A stretch of DNA of 64,000 bases from Cellulomonas sp. URHE0023. Lineage in GTDB: Bacteria; Actinomycetota; Actinomycetes; Actinomycetales; Cellulomonadaceae. This document shows, piece by piece, positions 58,642 to 64,000 of this stretch. The stretch is taken from positions 124,001 to 188,000 of the forward strand of contig NZ_JIAN01000007.1 in assembly GCF_000688475.1 (NCBI RefSeq). The letters are read 5' to 3'. Each line of letters starts with the position of its first letter. The stretch's first letter is position 1. The notes beneath the pieces were generated by a model, which saw only the letters and a program-made list of their open reading frames with translations, was not told where the DNA came from and searched no databases. A program made the position numbers and the translations under genes.

Positions 58642-58674
58642 TAGTCAAGCTTGACGAGTAATAGTCCAGGTTGA
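58638..58674. promoter_or_regulatory. Putative PadR operator, two direct repeats
   Basis: Two 17-base copies GTAATAGTCAAGCTTGA (58638-58654) and GTAATAGTCCAGGTTGA (58658-58674), 20 bases apart. The first includes the perfect palindrome GTCAAGCTTGAC (58644-58655). They lie between padR and the ABC ATPase gene and overlap the padR stop. Confidence 0.65.
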
Positions 58675-58707
58675 ATACTGGGTTCACCACGCGAAGGAGA
58701 ACCCGCC

Positions 58708-59703
58708 ATGATCCATGCCCGAGGACTAGCCCGTACCTACACGACCCGTCGAGGGGACGTGGACGCCGTTCGCGGCGTCGACCTCGACGTCGAGGCCGGC
58801 GAGATCGTCGGCTTCCTCGGCCCGAACGGGGCCGGAAAGACCACGACCCTGCGCATGCTGACCACGCTGCTGCGCCCCACGCGCGGGGAGGCGACGGTCG
58901 CCGGAGCCGACCTGCGCCGGGACCCTGCGACCGTCCGGCGCCGTATCGGCTACGTCGCGCAGTCGGGCTCCACCGCGAGCGAGGCACGAGCCGGCGAGGA
59001 GGTCGTGGACCACGCCCTGCTCTACGGCCTCGAGCGATCGGTCGCGGTGACCCGCGGCCAGGAGCTCTTCGGGCAGCTCGAGCTCGACGGGCTCTGGGAC
59101 CGCAAGGCAGGGTCGCTGTCCGGAGGCCAGCGCCGACGCCTCGACATCGCCCTGGGGCTCATCCACACGCCCCGGCTCGTGTTCCTCGACGAGCCGACCA
59201 CCGGCCTCGACCCCCAGGCCCGCGCCAACCTGTGGACCCACGTGCGCGGCCTGCGAGACACCCGCGGCAGCACCGTGTTCCTTACCACGCACTATCTCGA
59301 CGAGGCCGATGCGCTGTGCGACCGGATCCTCGTGATCGACGCGGGGCAGATCGTCGCGCAGGGCAGCCCCGAGGAGCTCAAGCAGCGGGTCAGCGGTGAC
59401 GCGATCGTCCTCACCGCGACACAGCCGTCCGACGTGGCCCGCATCGCTGCCGTCGCCGCCAGGCTGCCCGGTTCGAGCGAGGCCGTCGTCGACGGCTCGG
59501 TCGTCGAGGTGCGTGTCCCGCAGGGCCGCACGCAGCTCGCCGGCCTCTTGCGTGCACTCGACGCCGACGGCCTCGAGGTCGACGGCGTCGAGCTGCGTCG
59601 CCCAACCCTCGACGACGTCTTCCTCACCCTCACCGGGCGTTCGCTCCGGGACGGCGAGCAGAGCCGTGACAGCGCCGACACCACCGACGGAGAAGCAGCA
59701 TGA
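58708..59703 (+). CDS. ABC transporter ATPase, DrrA-type (daunorubicin resistance family)
   Basis: A 331-residue ATPase of the DrrA family. Walker A GPNGAGKT is at 38-45, signature LSGGQRRRLD near 137-146 and Walker B LVFLDEP near 158-164. A C-terminal extension (about 235-310) is typical of DrrA. It is probably coupled to drug or lipid export. It starts at ATG 58708 with AGGAG upstream. Its TGA overlaps the permease start (ATGA). PadR and the upstream palindromes suggest repression that is relieved by a substrate. Confidence 0.92.
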   Translation: MIHARGLARTYTTRRGDVDAVRGVDLDVEAGEIVGFLGPNGAGKTTTLRMLTTLLRPTRGEATVAGADLRRDPATVRRRIGYVAQSGSTASEARAGEEVVDHALLYGLERSVAVTRGQELFGQLELDGLWDRKAGSLSGGQRRRLDIALGLIHTPRLVFLDEPTTGLDPQARANLWTHVRGLRDTRGSTVFLTTHYLDEADALCDRILVIDAGQIVAQGSPEELKQRVSGDAIVLTATQPSDVARIAAVAARLPGSSEAVVDGSVVEVRVPQGRTQLAGLLRALDADGLEVDGVELRRPTLDDVFLTLTGRSLRDGEQSRDSADTTDGEAA

Positions 59704-60509
59704 CCACCACCGAAAGCCCCGTGTTCCTCGACGAGCAGGCCGGCCGCTCGACCTTCCTGCGAGACAGCTCGACCGTGTTCCGCCGAGCCATGCGGATCTC
59801 CTTGCGGAACCCGGTGTGGTCCGTGATGGGCCTGCTGCAGCCCGTGCTGTACCTGTGCCTGTTCGGTCCGCTGCTCGAACCGATCGCCGGACAGCTCGGA
59901 GCCACGAACGCTTACCAGATGTTCGTCCCCGGCCTGCTCGTGCAGCTGGGCATGTTCGGAGCCCTGTTCGTCGGCTTCGGCCTGATCGGCGAATGGCGGG
60001 ACGGCGTCATCGAGGCCGAACGCGTGAGCCCGGCTCCCCGTGCGGCACTCGTACTCGGCCGCGTCACCCGTGACGTGATCGTCGTCTTCATCCAGGGCGT
60101 CGTGCTGTGCTCGGTGGCGTTCCTGTTCGGGCTCGAGGCGCCGTTCTGGGGCGTCGTGCTCGGCATCGTCACCGGAGCCCTCCTGGCTGCCGCCTTCGCG
60201 TCCGCGTCCTACGCGATCGCGCTCACGCTAAAGAGCGAGGACGCGCTGGCTCCCCTCATGAACGGCATCGCCCTGCCGCTCTTGCTGTTGTCCGGGATCC
60301 TGCTGCCCATCACCGCAGCGACGGCACCGGCCTGGTTGAACACCCTCTCGAACCTCAACCCGGTCAAGCACGTGGTCTCGGGCATCCGCGCCCAGTTCAA
60401 CGGGGACTTCGGTACGCCGACGGCGATCTGGGGCGTCGTGACGACGATCGCTCTTGCGGCGATAGGCATGTGGTTCGGAGCGAGGACCTTCAAGCGCGAG
60501 GACGGCTGA
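59700..60509 (+). CDS. ABC-2 type transporter permease, DrrB-type
   Basis: A 269-residue membrane protein with about six helices of the ABC-2 family (MRISLRNPVWSVMGLLQPVLYLCLFGPLLEP near 31-61, and the C-terminal SNLNPVKHVVSGIRAQFNGDFG). It pairs with the ATPase in front. The last bases of the gene belong to a 62-base tandem repeat that continues downstream with two more copies. The likely substrate is a hydrophobic drug. Confidence 0.92.
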   Translation: MTTTESPVFLDEQAGRSTFLRDSSTVFRRAMRISLRNPVWSVMGLLQPVLYLCLFGPLLEPIAGQLGATNAYQMFVPGLLVQLGMFGALFVGFGLIGEWRDGVIEAERVSPAPRAALVLGRVTRDVIVVFIQGVVLCSVAFLFGLEAPFWGVVLGIVTGALLAAAFASASYAIALTLKSEDALAPLMNGIALPLLLLSGILLPITAATAPAWLNTLSNLNPVKHVVSGIRAQFNGDFGTPTAIWGVVTTIALAAIGMWFGARTFKREDG

Positions 60510-60648
60510 GCGACCGCAAGGCCGCGGACAACCAGCTCGGCGCGAGGACCTTCAAGCGCGAGGACGGCTGAGCGACCACAAGGCCGCGGACAACCAGCTC
60601 GGAACGAGAACCTTGACGCGCGAGGACGACTGAGCGACCGCAGACATG
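60476..60648. repeat. Three tandem copies of a 62-base unit at the end of the permease gene
   Basis: Units begin at 60476, 60538 and 60600; the third is shortened (about 49 bases) and more diverged. Copy one encodes the last residues of the permease, its TGA and 28 bases of spacer. Copy two repeats this almost exactly. The period of 62 is not a multiple of three. A terminator hairpin follows directly. Confidence 0.85.
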
Positions 60649-60686
60649 CCGAAGGCCACGCCCCTCTCACGGGGCGCGGCCTTCGG
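60649..60686. terminator. Bidirectional terminator hairpin
   Basis: A 16-base stem with a single mismatch (60649-60664 and 60671-60686) with a 6-base loop, followed on the plus strand by TTCG. It lies between the permease repeats and the end of the convergent DivIVA-like gene (stop at 60691). Confidence 0.78.
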
Positions 60687-60690
60687 TTCG

Positions 60691-61245
60691 TCACTCGACG
60701 CCGAGCAGCACCTCGACGGCACGCGCCAGGAACGCGTCGACCGGCGCCTCGGCGTAGGCGTTGCGGCCCTTGCGGTGCCGGAACGTCGCCGCGCGCACCT
60801 CGGCTGCCGCAAGCGGCGCCCCGGTGTCGAAGTAGGCGACCAGCCGGCGGCACAGCTCGTCGACGTCAGCGGGCTCGTAGCCCTGCTGGCGACGCTCCGG
60901 CGGGGCGAACCGATCCCCGTCGGGGCGACCGAGCCGACCGTAGAGCGTCCGAGCCTGCTCGCTGAGCTTGGCCATCCACGCCTGCTGCCCCTGCGTCGCC
61001 ACGAACTCGGCACGCGACCGGGCGACGAAGGCCGCCTCGAGCCGATCCAGCGCCGCGTCGACCGCAGCCGTCACGTAGCCGCCGCGCACCATGTCGAACG
61101 CGACGCCGCGCACGTCCTTGCTGGACAGCGCAGACGCCGGCCCCTGCTCGTACACCGCCCTCGCGTGCGCGAAGAAGTCGTCGACCTCGTCGGGGTCGTA
61201 GCCCTGCTTCAGACCCGTCACGGTCCGGAACATGCCGTCGCTCAC
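60691..61245 (-). CDS. DivIVA-like protein with two DivIVA N-terminal motifs
   Basis: A 184-residue protein of the DivIVA superfamily. Two copies of the DivIVA membrane-curvature motif are visible: [23 protein letters not shown] (about 6-28) and [22 protein letters not shown] (about 113-134). The segment between is helical and could form a coiled coil. It is distinct from the main polar-growth protein Wag31, which is longer. It starts at GTG 61245, overlapping the rlmN stop by 4 bases (GTGA). A role in pole or septum placement is an inference. Confidence 0.75.
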   Translation of the reverse strand: MSDGMFRTVTGLKQGYDPDEVDDFFAHARAVYEQGPASALSSKDVRGVAFDMVRGGYVTAAVDAALDRLEAAFVARSRAEFVATQGQQAWMAKLSEQARTLYGRLGRPDGDRFAPPERRQQGYEPADVDELCRRLVAYFDTGAPLAAAEVRAATFRHRKGRNAYAEAPVDAFLARAVEVLLGVE

Positions 61246-62369
61246 TCGTCCTCCTCTGCTGCGAGCTGGCCGCAGGCACCGTCGATCTCACTGCCGCGCG
61301 TGTCCCGGACGGTGGTCGGGATCCCGTGCGCCCGCAAGCGTGCCACGAACTCCTGCTCGACCGCCGGATCGCTCGCCGTCCACTTGGAACCCGGGACGGG
61401 GTTGAGCGGGATCGGGTTGCAGTGCACCCAGCCCCGGCCACGCTGGTTGAGCAGCTCGCCGAGGAGGTCCGCGCGCCACGCCTGGTCGTTGATGTCGCGC
61501 ATCATCGCGTACTCGATCGAGACGCGTCGGCCCGTCGCCACGAAGTACCGGTGCGCCGAGTCGATGGCCTCGGCCACCGACCACCGCGTGTTGACCGGCA
61601 CGAGCTCGCTCCGGAGCTCGTCGTCGGGTGCGTGCAGGGACAGCGCGAGCGTCACCGGGATCCCCTCGCCGGCCAGCTTGTTCATCGCCGGGACCATGCC
61701 CACCGTGGAGACCGTGACGTTGCGCGCGGACATGCCGAGGCCGTCAGGCGTGGGCGCGACGAGCCGCCGCACCGTCTCCATCACCGACTTGTAGTTGGCC
61801 AGCGGCTCGCCCATCCCCATGAAGACGACGTTCGTCAGCCGGGTCGGGCCGCCCGGCACCTCGCCGTCGGCGAGCATGCGGCCGGCGGCGCGGACCTGCT
61901 CCACGATCTCGGCGGTCGACAGGTTGCGCGTCAGACCCATCTGGCCGGTCGCGCAGAACGCGCACGCGAGGCCGCACCCGGCCTGGCTCGAGATGCACAG
62001 CGTGGTGCGGTTCTTGTACCGCATCAGCACGGACTCGACCTTGGCACCATCGAAGAGGTGCCAGAGCGTCTTGACGGTCGTGCCCTGGTCCGCCGTCATG
62101 GTCTTGTGGGCCGTCAGCAGGCGCGGAAAGAGACCTTCGACCAGCTTGTCGCGTGTCGCCTTCGGCAGGTCCGTCATCGTCGCGGGGTCGTTCGAGAGGT
62201 GCGTGAAGTAATGCGTCGCCAGCTGCTTGGCGCGGAACGGCTTCTCCCCCAGCTCCGTGACGGCCTCTACCCGCTGCTCGGGCGTGAGGTCGACGAAGTG
62301 CTTGGGTGGCTTGCCCCTCGGTCCACGGCTGGGCGAGGACAGGTCGAGGCGGACGGGTGTACCGCTCAT
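61242..62369 (-). CDS. rlmN: Dual-specificity 23S rRNA/tRNA adenine C2-methyltransferase
   Basis: A 375-residue radical SAM enzyme that methylates C2 of A2503 in 23S rRNA and A37 of some tRNAs. The CX3CX2C cluster ligands are Cys132, Cys136 and Cys139 (GCGLACAFC). The conserved second methylation Cys is Cys366 near the C-terminus (GACGQL). ATG 62369 fits the family. The stop overlaps the DivIVA-like gene. cdsA and frr follow upstream, the common actinobacterial order. Confidence 0.95.
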   Translation of the reverse strand: MSGTPVRLDLSSPSRGPRGKPPKHFVDLTPEQRVEAVTELGEKPFRAKQLATHYFTHLSNDPATMTDLPKATRDKLVEGLFPRLLTAHKTMTADQGTTVKTLWHLFDGAKVESVLMRYKNRTTLCISSQAGCGLACAFCATGQMGLTRNLSTAEIVEQVRAAGRMLADGEVPGGPTRLTNVVFMGMGEPLANYKSVMETVRRLVAPTPDGLGMSARNVTVSTVGMVPAMNKLAGEGIPVTLALSLHAPDDELRSELVPVNTRWSVAEAIDSAHRYFVATGRRVSIEYAMMRDINDQAWRADLLGELLNQRGRGWVHCNPIPLNPVPGSKWTASDPAVEQEFVARLRAHGIPTTVRDTRGSEIDGACGQLAAEEDE

Positions 62370-62437
62370 GGGTACCCCCTCTCGGGTCGGGCCGACGGCT
62401 GGGGAGCCGCGCGAACGAGAAGAAGAAGCGTGTCGGG

Positions 62438-63280
62438 TCAGGCGGGTTGCAGGACCGACAGGACGAGGTAGACCGCGGGGACGGTCAGAAGCATGGAGTC
62501 GAGACGGTCGAGCAGGCCACCGTGACCCGGGATGAGCCGGCCCATGTCCTTGAGCTCCAGGTCGCGCTTGAGCAGCGACTCGCTGAGGTCCCCGAGGGTT
62601 GCGGTCACGACCGTGGCAAGGCCGACGAACACGCCGACCAGGGGCTTGCCGCCGAACGCGACCTGGACGCCGACCACACCGACCACGCACGCGAGCACGA
62701 CCGAGCCGAGCAGACCCTCCCAGGTCTTCTTCGGGCTGACCGATGGGGCAAGCGGGTGCTTGCCCAGCAGGACACCGACCGTGTACCCACCGGTGTCGTT
62801 CGCCACGCAGAGCAGGATGAAGAGCATGACGCGCGAGGGTCCGTCGGGCTCGGCGAGCATGAGCATGACGAACCCGGCCAGGAAGGGCAGGTACGCGGCC
62901 GCGAACGCTCCGGCGGTCACGTCCCGCAGCGCCGACTGGCCGCTGCCGTCGAGCACACGCCAGACGACGACGCCCCCGACGGTGAGCATGAAGGAGACGA
63001 ACAGCGCCTCGGGACCGGCCGTGTACGCCGAGACGAGGATGCCGACCGCACCGACCAGCAGAGGGAGCAACGGCAGGTGGATGTCGCGACGCGTGAACGC
63101 CTGAGCAAGCTCCCACAGCGCAGCGCACACCGCGACGATCGCCAGGACGCCGAACGCTTCCTTGCGGATGAACAGCGACGCCACCACGACGACGAGCAGG
63201 CCGACGCCGACGACGATCGCGACCGGCAGGTCACGACCCGAGCGCGGCGTACGGGTGCTGGCGATGGCTGTGTCCGTCAT
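62438..63280 (-). CDS. cdsA: Phosphatidate cytidylyltransferase
   Basis: A 280-residue multi-helix membrane enzyme that makes CDP-diacylglycerol from phosphatidate and CTP. The C-terminal signature [28 protein letters not shown] (about 239-266) is complete. About eight hydrophobic helices precede and follow it. Its product is used by PgsA, encoded at the other end of this window. The ATG overlaps the frr stop by one base (TGATG). Confidence 0.95.
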   Translation of the reverse strand: MTDTAIASTRTPRSGRDLPVAIVVGVGLLVVVVASLFIRKEAFGVLAIVAVCAALWELAQAFTRRDIHLPLLPLLVGAVGILVSAYTAGPEALFVSFMLTVGGVVVWRVLDGSGQSALRDVTAGAFAAAYLPFLAGFVMLMLAEPDGPSRVMLFILLCVANDTGGYTVGVLLGKHPLAPSVSPKKTWEGLLGSVVLACVVGVVGVQVAFGGKPLVGVFVGLATVVTATLGDLSESLLKRDLELKDMGRLIPGHGGLLDRLDSMLLTVPAVYLVLSVLQPA

Positions 63281-63837
63281 CAGACCTCGAGCAGCTCGTT
63301 CTCCTTGGACGAGAGGAGCTGGTCGATGAGGTCGACGTGCTTCTTGGTCAACGCCTCGAGCTCCTTCTCGGCCCGGCCGACCTCGTCCTCGCCGGCCTCG
63401 CCGTCCTTGACGATCCGGTCGAGCTCCTCCTTGGCGCGTCGACGGATGTTCCGGATGGAGATGCGGGCGTCCTCGGCCTTCGTCCTGGCCAGCTTCACGA
63501 AGTCCTTGCGACGCTCCTGCGTGAGCGCAGGCAGCACGACACGGATGACGTTGCCGTCGTTGGTCGGGTTGACCCCGAGGTCCGAGTCGCGCAGCGCCTT
63601 CTCGATCGCCACGCTCGACGACTTGTCGAACGGCGAGACCAGGATCGTGCGCGCCTCGGTCACGTTGAACGACGCGAGCTGCTGCAACGGAGTCGGGCTG
63701 CCGTAGTAGTCGACGAAGATCTTGGAGAACATCGCGGCGTTCGCGCGGCCCGTGCGGATCGTCGAGAAGTCTTCCTTGGCGACCTCGACGGCCTTGTCCA
63801 TCTTCTCTTCAGCCTCGAAGAGGGTCTCGTCGATCAC
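63280..63837 (-). CDS. frr: Ribosome recycling factor
   Basis: A 185-residue protein of standard length that splits post-termination ribosomes with [28 protein letters not shown] at the N-terminus, [25 protein letters not shown], and the C-terminal helices ([33 protein letters not shown]) are typical. GTG 63837 has AGGAG upstream. It lies between pyrH and cdsA, the universal pyrH-frr order. Confidence 0.97.
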   Translation of the reverse strand: MIDETLFEAEEKMDKAVEVAKEDFSTIRTGRANAAMFSKIFVDYYGSPTPLQQLASFNVTEARTILVSPFDKSSSVAIEKALRDSDLGVNPTNDGNVIRVVLPALTQERRKDFVKLARTKAEDARISIRNIRRRAKEELDRIVKDGEAGEDEVGRAEKELEALTKKHVDLIDQLLSSKENELLEV

Positions 63838-63887
63838 CGGAGCTCCTTCGTGCGTCTCGTGTTGTGCGAACCATCGACCATGCCAGA

Positions 63888-64000
63888 TCAGCTGGCCGTG
63901 ATCAGCGTGCCGATCTTCTCACCCTGCAGCGCCCGGGTGACGTTTCCGACCTCTTCCAGTCCGAACACGCGCATGCGGACGTCGTTGTCACGGCACAGGC
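63888..64000 (-). CDS. pyrH: UMP kinase, C-terminal part (truncated by window end)
   Basis: A partial gene running off the right end. The translated 37 residues end with [33 protein letters not shown], the C-terminal strand and helix of UMP kinase. The stop is TGA at 63888-63890. It lies 50 bases upstream of frr in transcription order, as in most bacteria. Confidence 0.85.
   Translation of the reverse strand, partial: LCRDNDVRMRVFGLEEVGNVTRALQGEKIGTLITAS

Noticed and set aside
60476..60648. Duplicated attachment sites of an integrated element
   Set aside because: The copies are adjacent rather than flanking a cargo, and no integrase is present. A local tandem duplication explains them.

Overview
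The window is GC-rich, densely coded DNA from an actinobacterium. The ClgR-type regulator, RNase J, YlxR, Rip-type site-2 protease, DUF4439 lipoprotein and very long Pro/Ala/Gly-rich IF-2 N-terminus all fit, as do frequent GTG starts and 4-base ATGA/GTGA gene overlaps. A member of the Micrococcales close to Cellulomonas is my best guess, inferred from gene content and not tested. There are no rRNA or tRNA genes, insertion sequences, CRISPR arrays or phage genes. No stretch longer than about 215 bases lacks a gene.

Most of the window is one conserved housekeeping block on the minus strand. Read from the right end in transcription order it is pyrH (partial), frr, cdsA, rlmN and a DivIVA-like gene; dxr; rip and ispG with a GNAT gene; proS; rimP, nusA, ylxR, infB and rbfA; truB, ribF, rpsO, pnp, an M16 peptidase and dapB; thyA and folA; an M6 protease with a small partner; dapA and rnj; ftsK coupled to a GGDEF-EAL gene; pgsA, cinA and clgR. 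Together these cover translation, RNA decay, isoprenoid and phospholipid synthesis, lysine and folate pathways, chromosome segregation and proteolysis.

Accessory modules interrupt this block, usually on the plus strand. At 6.8-11.7 kb are a winged-helix protein, an MBL hydrolase with a divergent GlxA/AraC regulator, an EamA transporter and two small membrane proteins. At 17.8-20.9 kb are a succinate-semialdehyde-type dehydrogenase, AzlCD and a GNAT protein. At 29.3-31.4 kb a TetR regulator and an MFS pump face each other across a promoter and operator. At 37-38 kb is a ferritin-like lipoprotein, at 40-41 kb a DNA glycosylase, and at 58-60.5 kb a PadR-DrrAB-type efflux module.

The largest insertion, 44.8-56.8 kb, separates dxr from rip-ispG. 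It encodes a spermidine/putrescine-type ABC importer (PotABCD), an Lrp-like regulator, two class III aminotransferases, an aminobutyraldehyde-type dehydrogenase, a PuuB-like FAD oxidase and a saccharopine-dehydrogenase-like enzyme. The parts suggest import of a diamine, conversion through 4-aminobutanal to GABA, and then to succinate semialdehyde, which the dehydrogenase at 17.8 kb could finish. A near-palindromic 16-mer, GCAAGGAATTCGTTGC, occurs upstream of potD and again in the patD/lrp divergent region, and is the probable operator of this regulon.

GC-rich hairpins mark many transcript ends. Other unusual local structure includes tandem repeats in the pnp and infB leaders and a 62-base tandem repeat that duplicates the 3' end of an ABC permease gene.
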